In this document: piece by piece, positions 8,082-15,848 of the stretch
How positions within the stretch are numbered: position 1 is the stretch's first letter
Layout of the letters: every line of letters begins with the position of its first letter
Origin: PALSA-270 sp963770245
Lineage (GTDB): Bacteria; Acidobacteriota; Terriglobia; Terriglobales; Acidobacteriaceae
DNA: 64,000 bases
NCBI GenBank assembly: GCA_963770245.1
Contig: CAVYOX010000016.1
Coordinates: 434,001 to 498,000, forward strand
Reading direction: 5' to 3'
Position numbers and translations under genes: made by a program
Notes under the pieces: generated by a model
Database searches by the model: none
Told to the model about the DNA's origin: nothing
The model's input: the letters and a program-made list of their open reading frames with translations, nothing else

Positions 8082-8346
8082 GGGGCGAATTGCCAAGATT
8101 ATGACAAATGCCACCGGTACCGACTACAGATCAATTCTGGGGATACATTGCCCAATCGTCAAGTTGCTGGCGGGCCGTCCCGCGGGGTTCGGCCGAAAGC
8201 CAGACCGAGGGCGGCATGCCGGACACGGCGAGCGGCAGGCGAAGGTCCCAGTTTGGGAAAATCGCTCGCCCGGCGTACGAAAATCGTGGCGTCTTCGAAG
8301 GCCTCGCAATAGCATGGCAAGGTACTAATTCTTCTGGAGCAAGACC

Positions 8347-8532
8347 ATGTCATTTGATGAACCAGCCGGATGGAGAGAGCTACAAGAAAAAGCGCAAAAT
8401 GCAAAGGATACGAGAAAGCTGATTAAGATCATCGACCAATTGAATGCTCTACTCTCAGAGCACGAGAAAAGGGTAGCCGCTGAGGACCGCGCACAGCAAC
8501 CTTTAGAATCATCTGAAGGAAATCAGCAGTGA
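8347..8532 (+). CDS. Small hypothetical protein, helical
   Basis: A 61-residue, highly charged, probably all-helical soluble protein (ELQEKAQNAKDTRKLIKIIDQLNALLSEHEKR). A GGAGC ribosome site lies 7 bases before ATG 8347, which supports real translation. The next small gene begins on the base after its stop codon (TGA then ATG), suggesting co-translation. Similar short KLIxIIDxxNxLL proteins occur in acidobacterial genomes as I recall; function unknown. Confidence 0.65.
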   Translation: MSFDEPAGWRELQEKAQNAKDTRKLIKIIDQLNALLSEHEKRVAAEDRAQQPLESSEGNQQ

Positions 8533-8760
8533 ATGGGTGAAGACAAGTCACGAAAATATGGACGGTTGAGCAGTCCGGCCAAGGTCACTGCAATTGCCCT
8601 GGAGGTAACCGGGCTGTTGCAGCAACAGATGGATACTCTGATCGACATCCCACTCGCCGATTGGTCGCCCACCGAGTGGGATCAATACCGCAGGCGCCGG
8701 GGTCTGATTCGCGAACTGCGGTCGGAACTGGAGAAAACCAGCCGCGGTCGACCCAACTAG
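8533..8760 (+). CDS. Small hypothetical protein
   Basis: A 75-residue protein starting at ATG 8533 directly after the previous stop, with no ribosome site of its own except the preceding gene's end, consistent with coupling. Middle segment VTAIALEVTGLLQQQMDTLID is amphipathic, and the C-terminal half is rich in arginine (YRRRRGLIRELRSELEK). No family recognised; it may act with its 61-residue neighbour (inference from coupling only). Confidence 0.5.
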   Translation: MGEDKSRKYGRLSSPAKVTAIALEVTGLLQQQMDTLIDIPLADWSPTEWDQYRRRRGLIRELRSELEKTSRGRPN

Positions 8761-8897
8761 ATTCCACCCCGGGTCCGCCGTGGTGGGTCTGGTTGTTCCG
8801 CCGCCCTGGCGCGAACTGCACCCGGGACCATGGGACTTTTTGCCTGCCTGGCGCCCACTCACGGGGCCCGCTCCCGCGGGGACGGCGGCCCACCGAG

Positions 8898-9056
8898 TCA
8901 GCTGGTAGCCTGCCGGTGGTCCCGCGCCAGAAACCTCTTTTCCTTTTCGAGTGCGTTGTATATCTCGGTGACGAGTTCGAGTAGCGTCCTGGCCTGCTCC
9001 TGTTCCCCGTCCGGGCTGACCTCGCAGGATTCCGGGTTTTGCATCTGGTGGCTCAT
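8898..9056 (-). CDS. Very small hypothetical protein
   Basis: I start at ATG 9056 because GGGAGG lies 6-7 bases upstream on the minus strand; a longer reading from 9107 has no such site. The 52-residue product (MSHQMQNPESCEVSPDGEQEQ, then LLELVTEIYNALEKEKRFLARDH) is acidic at the start and helical after. No family recognised. Similar to the other tiny genes around the tRNA in composition only. Confidence 0.5.
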   Translation of the reverse strand: MSHQMQNPESCEVSPDGEQEQARTLLELVTEIYNALEKEKRFLARDHRQATS

Positions 9057-9330
9057 GGCAACCTCCCGACACTGTTCTAAATGGTGAGGAATCGAGGCTG
9101 CGTTCAATTGTGCATTCGAAACTGCTTATCTCGGTTGCTGGATTCCGTTTTGGTGGTATGCCAGTTTGGAAATGTGGACGAAAGGGGGAACCTTGGTGGG
9201 GCGCCGAGAGCCCAGGGCTGCAGATTTTCGGTCGAAACGCTCGGGGCAAGGCTACGCACCGAGCGCTCGAGCTTGTGCAAGCCGGGCCCGGAAGCGGTTC
9301 GCCGAGGGCCAGACGCGCGAAAGACTCAAC

Positions 9331-9606
9331 TCATTGCGGCGCGTTTAAGCCCTGGTAGATGAACAACCCGGCCAGCACCAAAAACATCAGACCGGAAACG
9401 CCGCCTAACACTTTCACCACGGGCGTGATTCGATTGACCTTGGACATGACTTCCAGCTGGTCCTGCGCCATGTGAGATTCCGATTCATCGAGGAATAGCT
9501 GATCGTCTTCTCGCATGGTGAGGGTGCCGCGGTAGATCAGAAGGATGACCAGGAGGATGGTGACAGCACCCCAAGCAATCGACAACCAGAGTAGGCCAGG
9601 AGACAT
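9331..9606 (-). CDS. Small two-helix membrane protein
   Basis: A 91-residue protein with two transmembrane helices, about residues 4-25 (GLLWLSIAWGAVTILLVILLIY) and 68-88 (VLGGVSGLMFLVLAGLFIYQG), joined by an acidic cytoplasmic or periplasmic loop. GAGGTG precedes ATG 9606 at good spacing. Hydrophobic pattern and ribosome site argue it is real; no known family. Confidence 0.65.
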   Translation of the reverse strand: MSPGLLWLSIAWGAVTILLVILLIYRGTLTMREDDQLFLDESESHMAQDQLEVMSKVNRITPVVKVLGGVSGLMFLVLAGLFIYQGLNAPQ

Positions 9607-9860
9607 AAGTCACCTCTGTTCTGGGCTGAGCCGTCCCGCGAACTGCGCGCGGAAATGGGGGTTGTGGCCTCAAGACCGCGTTCGGGTAAGGACCCACTCG
9701 CCATTATAAACCCGGAGAGCAAGGCGACCGTTTCGGGGGCCCCCTAAGGGCATCGCGGGTTGCGACCGGGTGGCGCTCGCCGGCATCTAAACCTATAGTC
9801 AGGCCTAAAGCTGAGCCACCAGCCTGGCGGAGTGTTTTTGCTGGCCTCCAAGCCGAGGTC

Positions 9861-9869
9861 TGCTATAAT
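9861..9869 (+). promoter_or_regulatory. Extended -10 promoter (TGC-TATAAT)
   Basis: TGCTATAAT is a consensus extended -10 element, 31 bases before ATG 9900 of the A-type iron-sulfur carrier gene. Transcription would start near 9876, leaving a leader of about 24 bases that includes the ribosome site AAGGAG (9889-9894). The -35 region is poor, as is usual for extended -10 promoters. Confidence 0.65.
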
Positions 9870-9899
9870 CCGTTTGCGAGTAGTTTCAAGGAGATACGA

Positions 9900-10283
9900 A
9901 TGGCGACGACAACTACCCCTGATGTCAAGACGGCCTCCGCGCCGGAAGTGAAAAAGGCCCCTATCAGCCTGACTTCGAACGCAGTTGGCAAGGTCAAGGA
10001 GATCATGGGACAACAGAACCCCGTTCCCGCGGGCCTGCGCGTTGGCGTGGTGGGCGGCGGCTGCTCCGGCTTCTCCTATTCGATGTCGTTTGAAAACGGC
10101 GCCGGGATGATGGATAAGGTATTCGACATGGACGGCCTGAAGGTTTATGTGGACGCCACCTCGATCATGTACTTGAACGGCTGCGTCGTCGACTACGTGG
10201 AAACGCTCGAGGGCGCGGGCTTCAAGTTCGAAAATCCGAACGTGAAGAGCACCTGCGGATGCGGCTCATCGTTTAGCACATAA
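9900..10283 (+). CDS. A-type iron-sulfur cluster carrier (HesB/IscA/ErpA family)
   Basis: A 127-residue protein with an Ala/Lys/Pro-rich N-terminal extension of about 22 residues followed by the HesB domain (ISLTSNAVGKVKEIM). The three cluster-binding cysteines are present: one in GGGCSGF and two in the terminal CGCG. Such proteins receive Fe-S clusters from a scaffold and pass them to apo-enzymes in the cytoplasm. AAGGAG precedes the ATG. It stands alone between a likely promoter and a terminator, so it is probably monocistronic. ErpA versus IscA cannot be separated from sequence alone. Confidence 0.93.
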   Translation: MATTTTPDVKTASAPEVKKAPISLTSNAVGKVKEIMGQQNPVPAGLRVGVVGGGCSGFSYSMSFENGAGMMDKVFDMDGLKVYVDATSIMYLNGCVVDYVETLEGAGFKFENPNVKSTCGCGSSFST

Positions 10284-10329
10284 AATCGTTCGGCGTAGAA
10301 AGCGTAGCGAGCGAATGGAGAATACCCAG

Positions 10330-10356
10330 GCCCTGCCGGAATCGGCGGGGCTTTTT
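10330..10356 (+). terminator. Rho-independent terminator of the Fe-S carrier gene
   Basis: A 9-bp stem (GCCCTGCCG / CGGCGGGGC, one G-U pair) with loop GAAT is followed by five T residues. It lies 47 bases after the stop codon at 10283. Confidence 0.85.
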
Positions 10357-10389
10357 GTCGGTTGGTCCGAGGCTGCAACGGCCGCTCGT

Positions 10390-11385
10390 CTACTGCTGTG
10401 GGGGTGACGCGGGGGGAGGCGCGGATTGCGCCGGAGGCTGCGAACCGAACGATCCCGCACCCGATCCGCCCATGCCCGATCCGCCCATGCCCGATCCGCC
10501 CATGCCCGATCCGAAGCCGCTGCTGGAGCCAAAGCCGGTTCCCGCCCCGGCCGCGGGTGTGGTGCCGGGCATGCCCGTCTGGCCACTCTGGGTCGCGCCC
10601 TGCAGCGCAGGCTGGGCCGGGGTGTTGAGCAGGCCGCCTCGATCGGTGCCGGGATCGTAAATGAACTGCCACTGGTTGTAATGGTTCTTGTTGTTGAACT
10701 CGCGAATGCTCTCGGCCTTGCTGGTGCTGACCACGCCGATGATCGGCCCGCCTCCGAAAACCTGCGATGACAATTGATTGCCGGTGGCCGACGCGGGTTG
10801 ACTCGCGCTTTGACTCGCGCTTTGACCCGGGGTTTGACCCGGAGTTGACCCGGAAGCGGAGTCGGCATCGGCGGGAGCGGTAGCCGTTGCCGGTTGAGCC
10901 TGGCCCGCCGCGGCGGCCGTTGCCACTGGACCCAGGCCGAATCCCTGCGCTCCGCCGGGGCTAGCCCCCGCGGCACTGATCCCGGCCGCCGAGGCCCCAG
11001 CCATCGCGGTGGCCGCGGTGGCGCCGGCGATCGGGCCGCCCATCGACATCTGCACCTCCCCGAAGTGGATCAGTTTGAAATCCTGGCCGGTGATTGGGTC
11101 TTTATAGCGTTTGCGCAGAAAGCGCAGGTTGTTGGTATTCTGCAGGTCCTCGATGCGCGTGGGATAGCGGCCGAATTTCTTGAAATAGGCGCGCACGGCG
11201 CGGGAATACTGCACTCCGCGATGAATGAGCTCTTCTTCGCGGTCGCGCCGGGTCTGAAAGGCCAGGTCGGGGGCGAGGGCGAGGGCGGCGATGGCCAGCA
11301 GGGCAACCACCAGCATGAGCGTCAGCAGGATATAACCGCGCTGCGGGTTCGCGGAATGGCTGCGAAATGGATGCCTTCTGTGCAT
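10390..11385 (-). CDS. Pseudopilin-like protein with long Gly/Ser/Ala-rich tail (last gene of pilus operon)
   Basis: A 331-residue protein. The N-terminus has a basic leader ending QRG, then YILLTLMLVVALLAIAALAL, a prepilin-type signal; position +5 is T rather than the usual E. A GspG-like globular part follows (VQYSRAVRAYFKKFGRYP, YKDPITGQDFKLI). The second half is low complexity: Ala-rich, Ser/Gln repeats (QSASQSAS) and three GMGGS repeats encoded by a 15-bp tandem repeat. A conserved-looking patch (GGPIIGVVSTSKAESIREFNNKNHYNQW) interrupts it. It lies about 20 bases after the PilP-like gene. It is probably a minor pilin or pseudopilin; the role of the tail is unknown. Confidence 0.75.
   Translation of the reverse strand: MHRRHPFRSHSANPQRGYILLTLMLVVALLAIAALALAPDLAFQTRRDREEELIHRGVQYSRAVRAYFKKFGRYPTRIEDLQNTNNLRFLRKRYKDPITGQDFKLIHFGEVQMSMGGPIAGATAATAMAGASAAGISAAGASPGGAQGFGLGPVATAAAAGQAQPATATAPADADSASGSTPGQTPGQSASQSASQPASATGNQLSSQVFGGGPIIGVVSTSKAESIREFNNKNHYNQWQFIYDPGTDRGGLLNTPAQPALQGATQSGQTGMPGTTPAAGAGTGFGSSSGFGSGMGGSGMGGSGMGGSGAGSFGSQPPAQSAPPPASPPQQ
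10461..10505. repeat. Three exact 15-bp tandem repeats within the pseudopilin-like gene
   Basis: The unit CCGATCCGCCCATGC is present at 10461-10475, 10476-10490 and 10491-10505 and encodes GMGGS on the minus strand. Perfect identity at third positions suggests recent slippage. A related 12-bp imperfect repeat (CTTTGACTCGCG type) lies at about 10800-10845 in the same gene. Confidence 0.9.
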
Positions 11386-11408
11386 CGGAAACCTGGGCCT
11401 GCGGAATC

Positions 11409-12014
11409 CTATCCCTGCGTGAGCGGGATTTGCTGTCGGTTGTTATTCAGCACGTCTTCGATCTCCACCGACATGGGATAGATGCGCAGAACCTTGTAGC
11501 GGCGATCGATAATGTCGCCCTCGGTCGCAATGAACACATCTTCGCCTTGCGACAGGAAAATCTTCTTGGGCTCGCCCGGACGGCTGGCGAATCCGAAGAA
11601 CTTCAAATCGATCGGTGGCGGCGGAGGCGGAGCCGGCGGAGGCTCAGGCCCCTGGCGCTTCTTGTCCGTGGCCGGGTTCACGATCGGAGTGGGAATCTCC
11701 ACCTGGGCCATGAAGATGTTTCGTCCTTTACCTTTGTATTCGGTGTCTTCGCTCGATTTCAGCCAGGCGAAGCGCAGGGTGGGGTCGAGCGAACGGGGAC
11801 CAGCGACGGTTTTTTTGCCATGACCGGCGGAGTGCGAAGGGGTGGCAGCTCGGAGCTCGTCCTGCAGGGGAGTGACGATGGGCGTCGGCGTGGTGGCCGC
11901 CGTCGTGGGGGTGCCCGAGGAACCGAGCAGCCAGTTGCCGAGCAGAGCGATCGCCACCACACCCAAAGCGATGGCCGCGATCAGCTTGGTTCGGTTTTCT
12001 GTCCCAACTTCCAT
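11409..12014 (-). CDS. PilP/GspC-like inner-membrane pilus assembly protein
   Basis: A 201-residue protein with one N-terminal membrane helix (TKLIAAIALGVVAIALLGNWLL, residues 9-30), a Thr/Pro-rich linker, and a C-terminal beta domain (LKFFGFASRPGEPKKIFLSQGEDVFIATEGDIID, YKVLRIYPMSVEIEDV). This layout is that of GspC HR domains and PilP, which link the inner-membrane platform to the secretin. Its ATG follows the pilO stop codon with no gap (TAG-ATG), so it is the next gene of the operon. Sequence identity to PilP itself is not evident; the assignment rests on position and architecture. Confidence 0.75.
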   Translation of the reverse strand: MEVGTENRTKLIAAIALGVVAIALLGNWLLGSSGTPTTAATTPTPIVTPLQDELRAATPSHSAGHGKKTVAGPRSLDPTLRFAWLKSSEDTEYKGKGRNIFMAQVEIPTPIVNPATDKKRQGPEPPPAPPPPPPIDLKFFGFASRPGEPKKIFLSQGEDVFIATEGDIIDRRYKVLRIYPMSVEIEDVLNNNRQQIPLTQG

Positions 12015-12557
12015 CTAGGTCGTTCCTGTCTTCAGATAGGTCTCGAGTTTCATTTGCAGCCGGACCACGCCTCCCTGCTCGCCCCCCAGTTCCACACTAT
12101 CCACGATGAAAAATAATTGGTCGCGTTCGAGAGAATTGATGAAGCGCACCAGTTGCAGGTAGTTGCCGGACAGGCTGGCCTCGATGAGCACCGGGCGCAA
12201 ACCCACGGGCTCGGGATCCTGCATGATGTAGCCGAAATGGCTGATCTTGACGCCGCTTTCGGTGGCCACTCTGCCGAGCGCTTCCGAAATGGCGGAGTCG
12301 CGGACCGGCAGCCGATCCTTGTAGAAGGTGTCGATCTGCTTGCGGGCCACGGCAATCTTGGCGTCAAAGCCGCGCAACGGCTCAACCGCTCTGGTCTTCA
12401 CTTGCAAGTCCTTTTCCAGTTGGCGCAACTGCGCGCCGCGGGTACGCTGCGAGCCGGCGAGCGGAGACACAAGCACCCCGATGGCCAGCAAATCCACCAC
12501 CCCCAAGGCGATGAAGGCGATGGTCAGACGGCGCCGCGTGCTTCGCAGGTCGGGCAT
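12015..12557 (-). CDS. pilO: Type IV pilus assembly protein PilO
   Basis: A 180-residue bitopic inner-membrane protein: short cytoplasmic start, one helix (LTIAFIALGVVDLLAIGVLV, about 11-30), a coiled-coil stretch (RQLEKDLQVKTRAVEPLRG), then a ferredoxin-like periplasmic domain with the PilO-type ending (IEASLSGNYLQLVRFINSLERDQLFFIVDSVEL). It forms the alignment subcomplex with PilN and PilM. Its start overlaps the pilN stop by one base (TAATG), showing translational coupling. Confidence 0.92.
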   Translation of the reverse strand: MPDLRSTRRRLTIAFIALGVVDLLAIGVLVSPLAGSQRTRGAQLRQLEKDLQVKTRAVEPLRGFDAKIAVARKQIDTFYKDRLPVRDSAISEALGRVATESGVKISHFGYIMQDPEPVGLRPVLIEASLSGNYLQLVRFINSLERDQLFFIVDSVELGGEQGGVVRLQMKLETYLKTGTT

Positions 12558-13156
12558 TATCGTGCACTCCGCTTGAGGGCTGCTTCCGATGACGGAACAT
12601 ACAACGCGATGATATTGAACTGCACGTTGTCTCCGGGGGTTTGCTGAGCGGCGACGTTTTCCTCGACGATCTCGGTCTGCTGAAAACGCTGCGAATCCTC
12701 CATGTTGCGCACCAGTTCGAGGGCACGGTCGCGCGACTCGCCGGCGACCACCAGCTTGAGCTCCAACTCGTGCTCGGCCGACATGTCGGGATGGATCGAG
12801 ACCACGTGCAAACGGGCGGGCATCACTCGTTCCAGGTCCTCGAAAACTCTGGTCCAGGAGAACGCCTTGCGCTCGAACAGATCGTTGAGGAACTGGGAGC
12901 GGTCGCGGATGCTGACATTTTCCCTCCGACTGAGCAGAGTCTCCGCATTCTGGCGCTCGTGGTCTCGGGAATCAATTTGTTGCTGGACTTGGTGAATGAG
13001 GTCGCGATCTTTCGCCGCCGCGGCCCAGCCGGCGAACGCGGTGTACACCAGAGCCATCGTGATCAGGGCGACTGCGGCCAGACTACCACCCCAGCGCAGC
13101 CAGAAGCTCCGCAGATCCCGGTACGGGGAACTCGCGAGATTGATATCGAGGCGCAT
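12557..13156 (-). CDS. pilN: Type IV pilus assembly protein PilN
   Basis: A 199-residue protein opening with MRLDINLASSPYRD, the INLL-type peptide that in PilN binds PilM, then one membrane helix (WGGSLAAVALITMALVYTAF, about 22-41), a charged coiled coil and a periplasmic domain (WTRVFEDLERVMPARLHVVSIHP). It lies 3 bases after pilM and overlaps pilO. Confidence 0.93.
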   Translation of the reverse strand: MRLDINLASSPYRDLRSFWLRWGGSLAAVALITMALVYTAFAGWAAAAKDRDLIHQVQQQIDSRDHERQNAETLLSRRENVSIRDRSQFLNDLFERKAFSWTRVFEDLERVMPARLHVVSIHPDMSAEHELELKLVVAGESRDRALELVRNMEDSQRFQQTEIVEENVAAQQTPGDNVQFNIIALYVPSSEAALKRSAR

Positions 13157-13159
13157 GTT

Positions 13160-14047
13160 CTAGGAAGCCAGTGCCCCCGCCACCCCGGCGATTTGCCATT
13201 TCGGAATCGAACTTCGGTTCCCCAACTGGGAAGCACTCACCAGTTCCTGCACCTCGGCGCCGGTTTGGGCGCGCAGGGCGGGCGCGGCTGCCGCCAGATC
13301 GGGCAGGCCGGCGACAAAAATCCGGTCGATATTGAGGTGGTAGGTATCTTGAAAAAACACCACCGAAGGGTAAACCTCTTCCGCCAGGCGGTCCCCGGTG
13401 ATGGTGACGCCGCTGGTGTTTTCGAGGGTGCGGAAAAGCAGCACCTGCTCCTGATCGAGGATGGCGATGCTGGTGGTGCGGGTGTCCACTTTCAGCACCA
13501 GGGTGGGCCGGTTCGCTTTGGCCATGCCCAGGGCGGCGAGCATCGAGGGCAGCACCACACCCGGACTGTAGCCGGCCTGAAGGAACACCGATTCGTACTC
13601 TTCGATTACGTGGGTCAAAGCCACGGCGGCCACGACGCGGACGGCGTTATTGGCGGGCTGTGCGTGGTAGGAAACTTTCGCCTTCTCGACGTCGAAGGGG
13701 AGAGATTTCTTCAGGCGGAACCGCACCACGCCTTCGGCTTCCTGGCGACTCGAGGGTAAAGTTTCAAAGTCGAGCAAAACCACGCGCACCGCGGCGTCCG
13801 GCAGCAGGGCAATCACATCGCGGGAATGGGAGCCTAGGCTGTTCAGGGTCTCGCGAATGGTGTCGGCCACCTCGGCGCGGTCGTGAAGGTTCGCTTCGGT
13901 GAGATCGGGCACCACATTGCCGGCGCTCAGATTATAGGCAGCGAACTCGACCGAGCCGCCCAGCTCCGCGCGGCCCGCGAGCACACGGTCGGAGGCAATC
14001 TCACACGCCAGTCTCGGCCGCGAGCTCGTATTGGAACCAAGGCTCAT
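13160..14047 (-). CDS. pilM: Type IV pilus assembly ATPase-like protein PilM
   Basis: A 295-residue cytoplasmic, actin-like (FtsA/SHS2-type) protein. Recognisable parts are CEIASDRVLAGRAE near the start, VVLLDFETLPSSRQEAEGVVRFRLKKSLPFDVEKAKVSYH in which the PFD motif is typical of PilM, and the LVLKVDTRTTSIAIL nucleotide-fold strand. It is somewhat shorter than the ~350 residues usual for PilM, mainly at the C-terminus. It lies 100 bases after pilB and 3 bases before pilN. Confidence 0.92.
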   Translation of the reverse strand: MSLGSNTSSRPRLACEIASDRVLAGRAELGGSVEFAAYNLSAGNVVPDLTEANLHDRAEVADTIRETLNSLGSHSRDVIALLPDAAVRVVLLDFETLPSSRQEAEGVVRFRLKKSLPFDVEKAKVSYHAQPANNAVRVVAAVALTHVIEEYESVFLQAGYSPGVVLPSMLAALGMAKANRPTLVLKVDTRTTSIAILDQEQVLLFRTLENTSGVTITGDRLAEEVYPSVVFFQDTYHLNIDRIFVAGLPDLAAAAPALRAQTGAEVQELVSASQLGNRSSIPKWQIAGVAGALAS

Positions 14048-14147
14048 CTGTTCACCATGAAACCCGACTGGGCGGGAAAAGGCAAGACCCTGGGGGGCAC
14101 TATCTTGACCCTCCGTCCAAGTTCAGAACTCTTGCGCCTCGGCTTCC

Positions 14148-15821
14148 TCAGCGCATGTTTTCGATGAAGGTGACCTTGTTGATTTCCTTCAGCGTCGTGA
14201 GCCCGGCGCGCACCTTGTCGAGCGCGGATTCACGCAGAAAGCGCATGCCTTCGTCGCGCGCCGCCCGGCGGATTTCCGAGGTCGGTTTCTTAAGCAGGAT
14301 CATCTCGCGGATGCGATCGCTCAGGTCGAGCAGTTCATGGATGGCGCTGCGGCCCCGGAACCCCGTTCCGGCGCATTCGATGCAACCCTGGCCCTCATAG
14401 AACGGCACCTTCGACCATTGTTCAGGATCGAGGCCGCTGGCCTCCAAAACCTCCGGCGGATACTGCGCCACCTTGCGGCAGGAGTTACAGATCAGGCGGA
14501 CCAGGCGCTGCGCCAGGATGCAATTCAAAGCCGACACGAAGTTATAAGGCTCGACTCCCATGTTCAAGAAGCGGCCGATGACATCCACCACGTTATTGGC
14601 GTGAACGGTGGTGAACACCAGGTGTCCGGTGAGGGCAGACTGGATGGCGATCTGGGCGGTTTCGGTGTCGCGGATTTCTCCGATCATGATCTTGTCGGGA
14701 TCGTGCCGCAGAATGGAGCGCAAGCCGCGGGCGAAGGTCAGGCCCTTCTTCTCGTTGACCGGAATCTGGGTAATGCCGCGAATCTGATACTCGACCGGAT
14801 CTTCGATGGTGATGATCTTGTCTTCCTCGGTCTTGATCTCGTTGACGGCGGCGTACAGGGTCGTGGTCTTGCCGCTGCCGGTCGGTCCGGTGACCAAGAC
14901 CATGCCATAGGGTTCCTTGATGTAGCGGCGGAACTTGCGCAAATCCTCTTCATCGAAGCCCACCACGTCGAGAACCAGTTGGTGGAACTTCTCGCTCATC
15001 GATTCCTTGTCAAGAACGCGCAGCACCGCGTCTTCCCCGTGGATCGAAGGCATGATGGAGACGCGGAAATCAATCGGGCGCTCCGGGTTGCCGTACTTGA
15101 CGCGGAAGCGGCCGTCCTGGGGTACGCGCCGCTCGGAGATGTCGAGCTCACTCATGACCTTGACGCGCGAAATGATGGTCGAGTGATGCTCCTTGCCAAT
15201 GGGCGGCATGGCCTGGGTCAGCACGCCGTCAATGCGGAACTTGATGACCACGGAGTCGTCGCGAGTCTCGATATGAATGTCACTGGCGCGGCGCTGGAGC
15301 GCGGTGAAGATGGTGGTATCGACCAGGCGAATGATGGGGCTGTCGCCTTCGCCCGTCAGCCGGTCGATGGAGATGGTTTCATCGCCGCTCTCATCCTCGG
15401 TCACCAGGTCGAGCGCGAAACCCTCGCTCGCTTCCTCGAGCACGCGTTTCGACTGTTCGGTCTTCTTCAGGATTTCCGTGATCTGCGCCAGGGTGGAGAC
15501 CTTGGTGATGACCCGCTTGCTGAGCAGCAAGCTGATTTCATCGATCATCATCAACTGGCTAGGGTCGGCGATGGCGATGGCCAAACGGCCGTCGGGGGTC
15601 TCCTCGAGCGGAACGAAGTTGTAGCGAAACATCAGGTGCACCGGGATCTTCTTGAAAAGATCGTGGTGCAGCTGGAAATTGTGCAGGTCGACGAACTCGC
15701 AGCGATAGCGCCGCGCCACATCCTGCGCCTTTTCGAGCTCAGCCGCCGGGAGCGCCGAACCGATCCTGCCTCCACTGCCGCCGTTAATCAAGATTGGTTT
15801 CTGTTCCGCCATTCTCGCCAT
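14148..15821 (-). CDS. pilB: Pilus assembly ATPase PilB (GspE family)
   Basis: A 557-residue hexameric secretion ATPase that powers pilus extension. An N-terminal GspE N domain is followed by the ATPase core with Walker A GPTGSGKTTT (residues 312-321), Asp box DPVEYQI, Walker B IMIGEIRD and His box TGHLVFTTVHAN. A C-terminal zinc site is formed by CNSC and CIEC. Start codons at residues 1 and 4 (15821, 15812) are both possible. No PilT retraction ATPase is in this window. Confidence 0.96.
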   Translation of the reverse strand: MARMAEQKPILINGGSGGRIGSALPAAELEKAQDVARRYRCEFVDLHNFQLHHDLFKKIPVHLMFRYNFVPLEETPDGRLAIAIADPSQLMMIDEISLLLSKRVITKVSTLAQITEILKKTEQSKRVLEEASEGFALDLVTEDESGDETISIDRLTGEGDSPIIRLVDTTIFTALQRRASDIHIETRDDSVVIKFRIDGVLTQAMPPIGKEHHSTIISRVKVMSELDISERRVPQDGRFRVKYGNPERPIDFRVSIMPSIHGEDAVLRVLDKESMSEKFHQLVLDVVGFDEEDLRKFRRYIKEPYGMVLVTGPTGSGKTTTLYAAVNEIKTEEDKIITIEDPVEYQIRGITQIPVNEKKGLTFARGLRSILRHDPDKIMIGEIRDTETAQIAIQSALTGHLVFTTVHANNVVDVIGRFLNMGVEPYNFVSALNCILAQRLVRLICNSCRKVAQYPPEVLEASGLDPEQWSKVPFYEGQGCIECAGTGFRGRSAIHELLDLSDRIREMILLKKPTSEIRRAARDEGMRFLRESALDKVRAGLTTLKEINKVTFIENMR

Positions 15822-15848
15822 CCAAAATTCCCTGCCACCACCGTCTAA

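Noticed and set aside
10461..10505. Short tandem repeats considered as a CRISPR array
   Set aside because: Units are directly adjacent without spacers and encode a Gly/Ser repeat; no cas genes in the window.
14337..15848. Long open frame (about 500 codons) antisense to pilB
   Set aside because: It exists because pilB is GC-rich with a biased third position; the product is His/Asp/Gly/Arg-rich without motifs, while pilB is unmistakable on the other strand.
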